Part shown: positions 34,543-46,949 of the stretch, in pieces
Layout: each line of letters opens with the position of its first letter
Position numbering within the stretch: position 1 is the stretch's first letter
Origin: Melampsora larici-populina 98AG31
Taxonomy: Eukaryota; Basidiomycota; Pucciniomycetes; Pucciniales; Melampsoraceae
Reading direction: 5' to 3'
Assembly: GCF_000204055.1 (NCBI RefSeq)
Contig: NW_006768804.1
Location: 300,748-364,747 of the forward strand
Length of the DNA: 64,000 nucleotides
The notes under the pieces: generated by a model
Told to the model about the DNA's origin: nothing
Database searches by the model: none
What the model saw: the letters and a program-made list of their open reading frames with translations, nothing else
Program-made: the position numbers and the translations under genes

Positions 34543-37153
34543 GTAATCATGGGTCATAACCCATTACCAAAAGGTCACCCGCCACCTGTCGCATCCCCTG
34601 TCTTTACTGTGGTCATCCCCTTAACAGACAAAAGACACTCCTGGTAAAAATCATCCAAACATTTCACTCATTCCAACCCTGGAATCTTTACTACTCACCG
34701 GAATAAAGAAAACAAACAATCTATATGGTAAACACTCTAAACAAACTCAAACCTCACTAAGAGAATCAGAAGAAAGAGCTTCATTAATTCTTGTGTTAGG
34801 TCTGAAGTCTCACTCAAATTGACCACTTTGATTGGAGCAAGATAACCCACAAGGACAGAATTTGATTGTACCCTCAGGCAATTGTTTTACATCTCAAAGT
34901 TCAGATAAGCAATGAAGTCACCATCTTGTTTGCTTGATCTTTTGTTCTTTGCATGTTTGCAGAAGATCAATTAACTGTTCATATTACATTGCTTGGTTGT
35001 GACGAGTGATAGAATTGATAGATTCTACACATTGACAAAGTCATGACAAATTATCCATTTTTTAAACACTCAAGACATTGAGAAGTTCAAGAAGTGTCTC
35101 AATCTTTATGTTCTTTCGAGCTGTTGGTGTTTTTGAAAAGGGAGGTGAATTGGTCACAACTCTTGAATTCATGCAAGCAAAGAAGAAAGCACCAACCGTT
35201 TTGTACATATCGTTCTTTCGTTTGTCGTCATCCACTCACGAAGATCTCTCATTTCCCCCATAAGATCTTGATATCATGAAGGTTGAGACGTTTCTTGAGA
35301 TGTTTCTTTTCATTCAAGACTAGAAATCTTAGCCTTCACTCAATCCAAAGTTTAATAATCTTGAGTGGATAAACACCCAGGAGATTGTTGTAACCGATCT
35401 TGACCAAAATCACAACTTTTTCTGATTTTTGAATCTAATGGAATCTTAATTAATAGATTTAATACTCCTTCTCTACATAATCTTTCAGCTCTACCTGTTG
35501 TAGGTAAAAAAACTCAGGAGTCCCATTACATCTTCCACAAATGAAACCTGACACGTTTTTGACTACTCGCAAGATCAGAATAGGTGAAACCCGCCTTGCT
35601 GTGTAAGCTGGGAAAGTTTGTTGATGCGGTGAAAGTGAGATCCGAAATGACGTGGGTCTTTTGAAGGCATCGCGGTTGCAGTCGATGTGGGGTGAGGTGG
35701 TGAAACAGAGGTGGTCATTGACGGATTAGACCAGAGGGAAACTGAGATGAGGATAGAGGACGATAACACAGGGCATGTCACACTGGTGATTAAAGGTCTC
35801 ACCAAGCTTTTATCAGGGATGTGACGTGGTGGAAAGCAAGTTTGAAATAATCATGCTGGCTTTCACGGGTGAGGGACAGGTCACTGAAAGGCCTGACTGT
35901 CAGTGGCCTGACAGTACTGTCAGGGTTGTCCCGATTGCCTCTCGTTCTTGTTTTATGGGCGCTTTGGCAAAGGAGGCCGGTGTGTTACGCGTGATAGGCT
36001 AGGGGCCTAGATTGCAGAAACTTTCGGTCCGAGGGTGCGGTGCGCCTGAGAGAAAGATAGAGCTGGGAGTACATGCGGGTGGCCAAGCTTGGCGCTGAGC
36101 ATCTCCACTGGAGAGCCCCCCCCCCCGTAAGTATGAAAAAATAGAAAAAGTAACACATTTTGATAAAGAAAATAACAAATTTTTTAAATAATTATTGCTG
36201 ACAGTGCTCCACATGAAACTTAACCCATAGTTTGACTAAAAAGGGTGGTGGGCGGAAAAAAAGAAAAATTTGTTTGATAATAACGAAAAATAACAAAAAA
36301 ATAATGGAACTAATTGCTGCTACTGAAAAGAAAAATAAACTGTATTTATGATTTTTTAAGGATTCTGATTTTTGGATTCTTAACGAACACTTTTTTGTGA
36401 TGAACGGAATGAGTTCTAACGCAACAGGACTTTGGGACAGGCAGCGGATTGAACCCCCTCGGATGATGGCACAATGGGTTCGTTGGGGAATCTGTCTTGC
36501 TGCTGGTCCTTGTTGCACCTCATTCCAGAGAGGTCTGCGATTCCACGGCCTCCTTTGCCTGGGTGTCACGCCCCTTTCACAGATTCCACATGGTTAATAC
36601 TCGTACCAACCTACGATACCTTACAAGTAAATACCCTCTTGTACAAACACAAGTCTTGGTCATCTGCTTCTTCCCCACATGCACATCTGATTCATTCTTG
36701 GTTTTCCTCTATCTCTGCAGATGTATTATGCTTCAAACTTTGAGAATCTCACAGATCTTTAACCAGGAATGTTACAGAAAAGTGTTTTTCAAGTCTCTTG
36801 CTTGACACTTTCCTGATCAGAATGGAACAATTTGAAGGTACCATTGGCATCATGTGTAGAAAAAGCCAATGAGCAAAACTTTTCTTAGTGCAACAGGTAA
36901 TTTATTTGTGAGATATTGAGATGTAGTGGTTGGGAAAAGTCTCCAGCCAAAGTTTTCTGGCTCCTGTGTCAAATTTTGTGGATAAGATATAAGTCCCTCT
37001 CTTGCAGGCTTGCTTGCCAAGAGTGACTTAGTTAGGTAAGGAAGGCACCCATTTTTTTCAAAAAAAAATGAATGAATTTCTAGTGCAACTGGCCCTGAGG
37101 CATAAGAACCAAATTACAGGTGATACATTAGTGAGATTATATGTTGTAAAAAG

Positions 37154-40100
37154 CAACGCAGCAATAGATACCTTACTGGTACCGGTACCGTGCCGTGCCG
37201 TATCTTTTTTGGCCGGTACCGTACCTGCAGTACCGTAACTGCTCGCTGGTTACGACACTGGAGGGTCAGAGGGAGCCGTTTTCACCTCCGGTACGGTACC
37301 AGGTACAGTACCCTAAATTCGGACTCAATACCGGTACTGGGTAGTACCGGTATCTAGGAAATCCGATACTGTACCGTACCGTACCCTGTATTTAGTACTG
37401 TACTCGGCACAGAGAGCCCCTGTCACCATGACCCCAACCCTCAACCTCCAAACGTCTCCGAAGTCCAGATCGAGGGTCCACCACCATCCCTTTCGGGCCA
37501 TATATGACCCCTTGCGTCTGAATCCACCCCGATCCAAGCAATTTACGTCTCGATAGGATACGATGGCCATTTTTCAGCGCCTCGATGGGTTGGCAGAACA
37601 CTATAATTGCAGACCTACCCTTTACTACAGGTCATCCCACATCCCGATTTCGTTTGTGATATTTTTCTAATCTCTTTCAATTTCTACATCCATCATTCGA
37701 TTTGGCTCCAATCAACTGACATTCTTTACCCTTACATTCAACTTGCCCTTAATCATTTTCTCTTAGTATTTGTTTTCATCAATTGGTTACTTTCACATCC
37801 AACCGCTACATCATGTCTTCTTCTTCTCAACCAACTCGCAGGAGTTCTCGACCATCACCCATGAGAAAACACCCCAAGATGATCAGCCAACCTGGTGATT
37901 CTCGCCGATCTGTCCACCGTGGCAATGAGGACTCCGATTCGGATGCCTCCTCATTCTCAACAGCAGTCACGAAGCAGAAGCGACGCAGGCCTGACTCCGA
38001 TGATGAAGACGAGTCAGACCAGTGTTCTACCCGTTCGACCAAAGCTTCATCTAAACCTAGAAACACCAGTTTGACTCGCAAGAAAGCATCAAAGCCCTCC
38101 AAACGACACCAAAAAGATAAAGCACTCAAAACCAATGTACCCAGCAGCAGTAACGATTGTGTCCAACTTCACATTAACTTAACTCAAGACTCAGACCAGG
38201 AAAATCTGAAAGTTTCCAAACCCGAGATCATTAAAGATGATGATGATGATGATCGATACGATCGCATCAAGGATTATTTTGATCCACCAGTACATGGTGA
38301 AAAGGATGTAAGGATCATTATATATTTCACTTCTTTATCTTGGATTGTACTTTTCTAATATGTTTAATCAAACCTTTTCATATAGGCACCGAGTCAGTTC
38401 AGCACATATCCCTGCAAATGGTGCAAGAAGGACGTCCGTAGCGCTGGAGGAACTTCCAGTCTTTGGGTTCATCGAGACGGGTCAAAACAGCCAATCAAGT
38501 CTGGTCATCCAGGGTGCTCAAAACGGAATGAAGCACTGGAGGCTGGATGTGTCCTTCCCATCACCGTTTTCGAGCAACGCAAGCTGGAATCAACTCCTTC
38601 AGCTGGTCAGACTTCGATCACAACTTATGCCCACTCAGTCATCAAATTTGACAACAAGGTGCTCAACCAAATGTTGGGCATGTGGGTTATACGAACCGCT
38701 CAACCTTGGCGCCGAGTCGAGGATCCTTACTTACGAGCTACTTTCCGCTATGCTAACCCTAATGCCCATCTATTAGGCCAAATGTGGGTTGCGAAATTCA
38801 CCCATGAGGCCTACATGGAGATGTGAGCGACGGTCTTTGACGAACTAAAGGTGAGTTTATAATGATCATTATAAAAATCATTATATTTACTAATTTTTAT
38901 ATTGGTCATCTGTCAGACCCTTACCAGTTCTTTTGGACTAATCCACGATGCGTGGACCACTAAAGGAAATCGATATGGGTTTCTTGGAGCTACAGTGACG
39001 TTTATCAACAAGGACTGGACCTACGTTACACAACACCTCTGCCTCAAGCTCATAGCTTGGCACCATAAAGGTGATTGGCTTGCCGAGCCGTTGGTCAATT
39101 TACTTACAAAACATGGAATCCATAATAAGATAAGTTCATCTTAGATTATATTTTGTTATTTTCTTTTAATTCCTTACCTTATCTTTTTACCCTTTGCCAC
39201 ATGTTGGCGCAGACTCATGACTCGGGTAGCAACAACAACACCTTAGCTGAGGCGATGAAAATTTGATTAACAAAGTTTAGTGAAGATCGAGGTCAGACCT
39301 TTGAATGGGACCACCAGAAGCATCGAGTTCGATGCATATGTCACAAGCTAGCGCTGATGGTCAACGCCGGCCTGCAAGCGCTGGGCATTCAAGCACCGCC
39401 GCCTCCCCTTGTGAAATCATCAATCCTGGGGGAGTTTCCTATTCCAACGCACACTTTACAATCCATCCCAGAAGAAGTCGAACCAGCTGAAGAGGAAGAT
39501 TTGCCGCCATCAGTCAAAGAAGAAGAAGAGTGCGACGAGGTTGATGATACTGATATCAAATCAACTCAAGCTCAGGAATCTGCTAATTGGTACGAGGTTG
39601 CAGATGGTCCGCATCCAGAGCCTGAGGTTACCTCTGAAGATTCTGAAATCCTGGCCACCAATCGTAATGAAGCGAATGCTGTGTTTAATCTGATAACAAA
39701 AGTAAGTCATTTCAAACATATAAGTTTACGTTTGATAATTTGGATTCTAATATGTCTTTTTACAATCAGCTTGATGTCATCGGACGGAAGATAGGAGGGT
39801 CAGCAGTGATGTGCTGCTTGTTTGATGCTCTTAGTCAAGCGATGACATCACAAAAACTGCCGCGGCCTATTCCTGGGTATGGTATAAGGTGGAATATAAA
39901 GCTACAATGTTGGCGTAGGCTTTATAACGCACGAGAGGTAAGTTTATCTAAATTCTAACAAATTCCTTATTAATTTGTTGAAAACGATTTGTTTTTAGGT
40001 CATTGACCAAATCCTGAAAGAGGATCAAATGGACCCACCTCGGAAAGGAACCCAGCCAAGTCGTCCGGGCGAGACCCCTCTTCCTCCTGATATTCACCGG

Positions 40101-41554
40101 CCTCGAGGTATCTTCAACAAGGTGATGATCACGCCAGACAAATGGCGCCAGGTCCGAGACCTTATGGACATTCTTCAAGTAAGTAATCTTTCTATAATGC
40201 TGAACATCATAAACCTAATACTTATCTTAACTATTAATATAGGATTTTGAGCGTCTGACAAAGTTCTTTGAGCAAGACGGGCCGACAGGATCCCTTGTTA
40301 TACGTGAATACGTCAAGCTCAAGAAGAACATTCAAAAGAAAATCGACAAGACTCAATCACGAGCTGAACCCCTTTTCCCGATGTATCATGTGATGTTAGT
40401 ACGTGTAGATGCTTATCTCAAGGAAGCTCTGGCTTCAGACACCCTCAACCTGGCCACCATTCTCCACCCAAGTCTACGATTGGACTACTTCAAATACGCT
40501 TTTGGGTCTAGCTTGACTGAGACTCTTCTAGCAAAGTCTTTGATTGAACATGCTTATGACAAGAGAAAGGCCGAACTTGAGGCCAATGGACCTTACAAAT
40601 CAACTGCTACTTTGACTGGGAAAGCTTCATCTCAAGGTAAGAGTTTGGCCGCCGATGATGAAGACTTTCTCCATCACAAAGAACTTCATCGACGTAACAC
40701 TGCCAATGAGCTGCGATCTTATTTAGAGATGGCTGAAGAGCCTGCATCTGAGGTGGGCGAAAATCCTCACTTGGCTTTGGCTTGGTGGAGTGTAAGTGAA
40801 AGTTTCACTTACAATCACGTTCATTATTTTCGAAACTGATGATATTGATCTCAGGTCAATCAAGGCAAATATCCGGTCCTCAGCCACCTTGCAAAGGATT
40901 ACTTGGCAATCAGTGGCACGGCATGCCCAGTCGAGAGGACTTTCTCCTCGGCTGCCGATGTCTGCACTGCTGACCGGAGCTCCCTCTTGCCAAGACCCAT
41001 TGAACGGCTTGTTTCAGGGCGTATGTGGTCTGTAGAGGGAGTTGAAATGAAAGGTAAATTTACAGAAGCATCAGATGCTATGAAGAAGTGTTTGGCAAAT
41101 GATCAAAAGGCACGTAAGCGGCGGGGTTAAGGCCATTTCAACTTCTTTACTGGGGCCTTGTTTTCTCTTTTGTTATGTCTTTTTTTAAACATCTATTCAT
41201 TTGTGTATATACATCTTTGATTTAAGTTTCAAATATTTCAATTTCTATTCACGCTCTTTTTTTAAGTACTTCTTCAGGTACTACGCTAGGTACTGCTGGG
41301 TACCTGGTCAGGTACGATACTGTACCGTACCGAAATTTTACAGCAAGGTACCGGTACAGTACCGTACCGACCGTTCAACAAGGTTACAGTACTGGGCTTT
41401 AGAGCGTAAGGTGGGCCCAGCGAGAAGATACGGTACTGAATACCGTATCTGGGCTGAGGTACGGTACTCGATACTCAAAATTTCGAGTATTGAAATTTAG
41501 GTACGGTACTGGTATTGCAGGTATGATACCAGTACCGTATCTGTTGCTGCGTTG
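37154..41554 (+). mobile_element. hAT transposon (4.4 kb)
   Basis: Inverted ends CAACGCAGCAATAGATAC (37154-37171) and complement ending 41554 with one mismatch, flanked by TAAAAAG (37147-37153, 41555-41561). Both subterminal regions are dense in GGTACCGGTACCGTACC-type words, which are themselves palindromic. A plus-strand transposase gene fills the middle. Architecture and gene are related to the element at 24186-28609. Confidence 0.9.
37813..41130 (+). pseudogene. hAT transposase, two nonsense mutations
   Basis: Eight exons: 37813-38307, 38386-38850, 38917-39129, 39213-39701, 39770-39937, 39999-40178, 40243-40791, 40855-41130. Order: basic/acidic Ser-rich N terminus with a D6 run, BED-like zinc finger (TYPCKWCKKDVRS, HRDG, GHPGC), VLNQMLGMWVIRTAQPWRRV, FGLIHDAWTTKGNRYGF, WHHKGDWLAEPLVNLL, THDSGSNNNT, CICHKLALMVNAGL, acidic spacer, and the dimerisation region DYLAISGTACPVERTFS with DRSSLLPRPIERLVS. 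In-frame TGA at 38824-38826 and 39264-39266 break it. The intron 39130-39212 starts ATAAGT and ends CAG. All other junctions are GT-AG and in phase, so the gene was recently functional. Confidence 0.9.
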
Positions 41555-41564
41555 TAAAAAGCCC

Positions 41565-42140
41565 TGGCCAAGGCAAACTTGACTAAGTCCCTCACCAATT
41601 GCCCAAGGCTCGAGCAAGGGATTCACCTCAAAAATGAGAAATTTGGCTTGAGAAGTGAGCTGTATTGAGCTCAAAACCACTACATTGTGTTCTTGCTTTT
41701 GTGGCTATATAATCAACACTTCATGAAAAAGAAAAGGTTGCTAGGAACATTACATGTGCTAGTGCTTCAAGCTCTCCAATATGTCTTTGGGAACTTGCAC
41801 TTTTGGGTGACCCAAGGTTGGAGTTTTTCACCGGTTTCTGAGAAATACAGGCTTCAAACCCGCTCACTGTTCTGGAAGCGGTGAAAAAGTCCAATCACAA
41901 ATCACTGAGCAGCATAAATTCCAGTCCACAAATGGAACTTCTGGAAGTTGGAGCTAATGTGACGGCTTGTGGCCATTATTTTATCTCTTTGCACAAAAAG
42001 CACTTGAATGAGCCAAAGAAATATTAAGATGTAGAGATTTTTTGTTGAATACAGCCTACTTCTCACACAAAAATTTGGGTTTTTGAGGTAAGTCCCTTGC
42101 TTGAGCCTTGGGCTGTTGGCAAGGAATTTTGTTAAGTTTG
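41565..42140. repeat. Imperfect inverted-repeat element next to the hAT
   Basis: GCCCAAGGCTCGAGCAAGGG (41602 on) is repeated in inverted form near 42085-42115 (GCCCAAGGCTCAAGCAAGGG on the complement), with weaker matching outward (CTTGGCCA) and inward (ACCTCAAAAA). The ends are not sharply defined and no coding sequence lies between. Confidence 0.45.
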
Positions 42141-44701
42141 TGGCCAAGGCGCATCCCCTGCAACACAGGAATTCAACTTGTAATGCATCCTCTTGATGCA
42201 AATAGTGAAAGTATAAGCCTTGGGGCCAGAATAGACCCAGGGCAGATTGTTTATTTACTGCTTTCAGGGGTCCTGCCTTTGGCTGGATACTACACCACAG
42301 TGCTGGTGACATGTGATGCTCACGTGAGATTCCACTCTGCCATTGAAATAAGTGCTGTCTACATTGTCATACCCGACGTGAGTTACGCATTCCAGCCAGT
42401 GTGGGCTTCACCCAACCTGATTGTGTTGCTACAACGTGATGACTCACCCAATGACTTGCCCAATGAAAGGGTGGGTCATCTCATATCATCACAAGGTGAG
42501 ATGGCTCACTCAATGAACGGGTGAGGTGACTTGCCTTGTTAGGGTGTAAGGCAAGCTTTGTGACAACCAGGTCTGAAAGCTTACACACCTGTACTGTACG
42601 GAAGTTGTATTGAGCTGGTGAGTGTTGGCTCATCCCAGTGCTCTTCTAGCCTCATGATGGCTGAAGAGCCACACCAGTTGAATCAGGCTGGGAGTTTCTC
42701 ATTGTTTTGCTCACAGAGTGCATACTATAACAACCAATCTGATCTTTGCATTGAAAAGAAGTACATACAGTAATTATAGAAACACAAATAACATTGAAAA
42801 CAGTTGAAAAATAATAAAAGTAAAATAAAAATGGCTTGCAAGTGAAATTTACAATTTTTGATTGTAGTGCTTGATATTTTGATTTGATTGATTTTTTCTT
42901 TTACAAAAATTCATCAAGACATTGACCAATGAATTGATTAGTGAGAGCCAAAAGAAAAGAAGGTGAAAAAGAAAGACCTACAATCTACATGATTGATCCA
43001 GGTGTACGGGGTGATAATAACCATAAGAACAAAAAGAAAGGAAAACATTGATATTTGGTATAGATGGATGATCATAAATATATAAACAAATGGTCAGAAA
43101 AGTACCAAAAGATCAGTTTTCAACTTCCTTGACATATAGCAGAAAACCATCCAAACAAGGGGAGAAGAGGACTTAAAGATGAAACAACCAATCAAAGGGA
43201 TTTGAAATGAATACTTCATACAGTAAAAACCCATGACATCAAGCTTCACAGTAGCTTGAATGAGATAAATATGAACAAATAAAAAACGGACAAATGAAAC
43301 AATCAATCAAAGGGCTTCAATATGAACAGAATGGAACCAGTGTCAGTAAATCTGAATCTGAACAAATCAAATTTAAGAGAGTGGTAAGAAATAAAAGAAA
43401 GAATTGATCAATCCAGCCAACTGGTACCTAACAGGATGATGATGCAAAAAAAGTCAAATGACGTGCCTCCAAGGCAAAGGTGGTTGATGAGTTGTGACAA
43501 CCCATGAGTGATGCAGGACTCAAGTGTAGACAGGGGAAGTGGACATTTGACAAAGTGTATGTAAAATTTGCGAAATGTACTGGTGATGTCATACTTGACA
43601 TCATGCAAAAAGTGCTTGCATAAAGCTCAACAGTACCATCAGCCCGGTTATGAAAATGACACCTGGCTGTGACATTTAGTATATACACAGCCTTCTTTTG
43701 GAAAAGCGGCCTTCAAGTTTCAGATTTGCTTTGGTCAACAGCTCTTCTTGATTGCTCTTAGCTTATATTGAGCTCGCCCCATTGTGTAAGTCGTTTCTTC
43801 TCCCTTGTCATCCAATATTCTCAACTTGATACTAATAGCTTTGTATCTCAATTTTTGTTGTACGACTAGGCATGTCTTTCAATTGTTTTCTAGGGTATCA
43901 AAGCTATCATGGGCAGTTTGTATCATTCCAATATTTGCTTTCATAGTTCTTCAATCCATCTTCTATCACATTGGTTTATCAATTGGGTATAAATGTTAAT
44001 CCCATAGGTTGTAAGTATTTTTCCAGTTCCTTCTTTTTTGTTACTTTTTATGTATGATGCAAGCAACTCATGTTTTTTGTTCTTTTTTGAAAGTGCCAAC
44101 AAGGTTGACATATTGTTTTTGTAAGAAAAATGTTCTCATTGTATAGCATAATTAGGATGGTTGTGTATAATATTGATGTAATTAGCATTTATGTGTTATT
44201 ATGTTTTCAATAGAAATCTCAAACATTCATAATCAGTTCAAGTATGAACGCAAAAGAACCAATCTTGTGTTACATGAGATGCATCAGAAAAAGCAAAAAA
44301 AAACTCAGAATCAATGGAGGGGCCATTTTTTTGAAGGGCGGCTTGGCAACAACACATTTTTTTGGTTTGTGGAGTAGTCATCTTGATTTGCTTTGTATTT
44401 TACACACATTAAGAAAATAACTATCTTCTCAGCACCCAATGTAAAATCATGTGCTGGTCATTCAAGCTGAGTGTGCTGAGGATGTGTCAACAAGTACGCT
44501 TCCTGAGTTGTGAAGTAACTTGATGTAGAAGGGTACTGTAGATAAACTTCAAAACTTTTTGCAGCAAAGAATCAAACAAGATAGTGAAATGATATAAACT
44601 TGAAGCAAGGCTATTACTAACCAGAGAGGTTTAGAGAGACTTTAAAGGTAACTGGAGGAATTTGGTCGTGGCAAAAGCTTATAAAGCAAATAACTAGTTT
44701 G
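42141..44701. other. No recognisable gene; AT-rich with small repeats
   Basis: 42435-42535 holds several GACTCACCCAATGA/GTGGGTCATC words that are partly inverted. From 42770 to 44700 the sequence is AT-rich with many short frames and no family resemblance. Confidence 0.35.
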
Positions 44702-45278
44702 TTACACCATGGGAATTATTATGTCCAAAACCCAATTGAGCAGAGTTGCGGTATCCGAGTCCGCAACTTTGCTCAATTGCAGGTTTTGTTCACAATACGT
44801 TCACATTACGTTCACAGGGTACCCTCGAGCTCTGCTGGCCCCTTCCCATTGTTCAAATTTTCATATGTATTAAATATTATTTATCAGATATTGAAAATAC
44901 ACATATACATATTCATTTATGTGTGTAATCCCCGAATTCCAAAACAAGCCTTTTAAAAATTTCTGAAACGGTTGGCTTGGATGAAGTTAAGCTGGTGAGC
45001 TCAGGGCTTGCTAAATAGCGTATACCCTTGAAATGCTGAGCATGTCGCGCAGGCTTTGGGGCCCGGGGGACAGCTTGTGCAAGATGCGGTTAGTCGGGCG
45101 CATGTTAAGCTACATAGGAGGACCTGGTCATATAGGTGTGCATAGTACGGCTCGAGGGTAACCTGTGAACATGTTGTGAACGTATTGTGAACAAAACCCG
45201 CAATTGAGCAAAGTTGCGGACTCAGACACCGCAACTCTGCTCAATTGGGTTTCAGACATAATAATTCCCGTTGTGTTA
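44702..45278. mobile_element. 577-bp foldback element with about 125-bp arms
   Basis: Left arm from TTACACCATGGGAATTATTA and right arm complementary to TAACACAACGGGAATTATTA. The arms share CCCAATTGAGCAGAGTTGCG, GAGTCCGCAACTTTGCTCAA, GGTTTTGTTCACAATACG and ACCCTCGAGC at about 90% identity by eye. Each arm has an internal hairpin (TTGAGCAGAGTTGCGG / CCGCAACTTTGCTCAA). No coding sequence; target duplication not identified. Confidence 0.75.
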
Positions 45279-46949
45279 GATTGGTTGGTAGTAAAAAGGA
45301 TGAAGAAAAAAAGAAATAACAAGCAGGAAACAACTGGGTTTTATACCCATTCTGACTATGACCGCGCACACAACATTTGAGATAGACTATAGTTGGTTGT
45401 TACATGATTTGAACATTGTTCCTTGCAATTCTGTTACTATTAGTACTGTAGAGTCCTCATCAGTGGTTTTCCATAAAAAGCTTCCCACCCCTAAGTGTCG
45501 TCCATTAATCAAATAGTATATTTTACCTAATCCAGTCATACAAAATCCCAGACCATCAATCAATGTTCATCACATGTTGATACCCAACAGGTTTTAGATG
45601 TATCTGAGACTTGAATTGGGTCATCACTCCAATTCAAGAATCATAACTGGGAATCATACTTCTTTCATAAGTTCGTATCTTCTTCAATTAATTCAGAACA
45701 CTTTTACATAACTCCTGATTATTACTTTAAAAAATATGAAAGAAAAAGAAATAATGAAAAAGAATGAAATGTGAGAAAAGAATATGAAAATATTCATGAG
45801 AGAAAAAGATGTAAAGTGAAATAATAGATATAATGAGAAATAGTTCTGAGAAGATAAGGTATCTTACGAGTTTACATGTCGGCTAGGTGATAAGTACTTG
45901 GGTGACTTATGCCCTAGCTGACAGGATGGGTGGTCATCCTGACACATCCCAGCTCACGTGCCAGCCATCAGCTTGGATGACTGGCAGCCAATCTCATTTG
46001 GGTGCTCAGGATCTGGCTTTCAGGCCACACTCACATCCATCAGCCCACCCGCTTCTAGGCTGGTACATCACATTAGCATAACGTGAGCTTGCTGCTCACA
46101 GCAAGTTCACATGTAGAACAGCTGACAAGCTTGGGTGAGGGCCACATAGCTGTGGTCACCCTACTGTCACCTTATTATCCACAACTAGTTGTTGTGGGGA
46201 TAACTCATTCCCATCTCATGTGGTCCCAGTCAAAAGTCGCCTGGTGGTGTAGGAATTACATTTCAAGCTGAGCCCCAGCCCCTATCTGGTGGTCTCTGGC
46301 TTGCCCAAGGCCTCAACCGCCAGATAGAAAGTATTCTCCAACCCAATCAGAGATTGGTGATTGGTATTTTTAAAGTTTCTATAGACCAACCTCCAACCAG
46401 GGTATCTGGCACTCTGTTCCAAAAAAAAAACTTTCTTCCCACTTGAGTCATCACAATATATCCAGAAAATTCAAATTACCACAACAAAGCCGCAAATACT
46501 GCTCAATAAACCTCCATTGAAGTTTGAAGTTTACATATCAAATTCATGCCTCAAGCCAATTCAAACTTTCAAAACAATATGTCCTCTCCAGCAGATCAAT
46601 TGGATGTGACAAATACTAATAGTTTTTGCTACAACAAAAAGAAGCCACACATGGCTTTATTTTAGTAAGCATACCAATTTCAACAAGTGTGGTTTTATGA
46701 TGGAGAATGGAAAGGAAGGTGGCGCCTGTGATAAGAAGGGAAGTACAAAATCAATGTCAACTCACCTCAAAACTAGGCATGCTGTCTGTGATCAGTCTAC
46801 CAAACCAATCCAACATTGCTTCATTTCTCAAGAAGGTCAAAACAGATCACTTGGTGAGTGATATTGTCTTGTTATACTTGTGTAGAAGACATACCTTGTG
46901 CTAATATCTATTCTTATAAAGTATTCCCTCAACACTACCAATACCAGCC
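45279..46949. other. No recognisable gene
   Basis: 45885-46330 is GC-richer with repeated short words (CCAGC, TGACAGG, TGGCAG). No frame with family resemblance is seen. Confidence 0.3.

Larger units (their letters stand above)
32517..37030. mobile_element. Possible 4.5-kb element with about 115-bp inverted ends
   Basis: 32517-32640 and the complement of 36919-37030 share ordered blocks: AAGTCCCTCTC, GAGAGAGGGACTT, ATATCTTATCCAC, AAATTTG, AGAGCCA/GGAGCCA, TGGCTGGAGACTTTT and ATCTC. Identity is roughly 80% by eye. No target duplication was found and no transposase lies between; the interior holds a minisatellite, a separate GC-rich hAT derivative and AT-rich sequence. It may be a non-autonomous element or simply two inverted copies of a dispersed repeat. 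Confidence 0.45.

Noticed and set aside
36397..36597. Short Cys/Trp/Gly-rich frame as a possible small secreted protein
   Set aside because: No signal peptide, both strands are open by chance, and the region lies inside repeat-rich DNA.
37827..38135. Minus-strand 102-residue frame opposite the hAT transposase first exon
   Set aside because: Shadow of the Ser/Asp-rich first exon in another phase.
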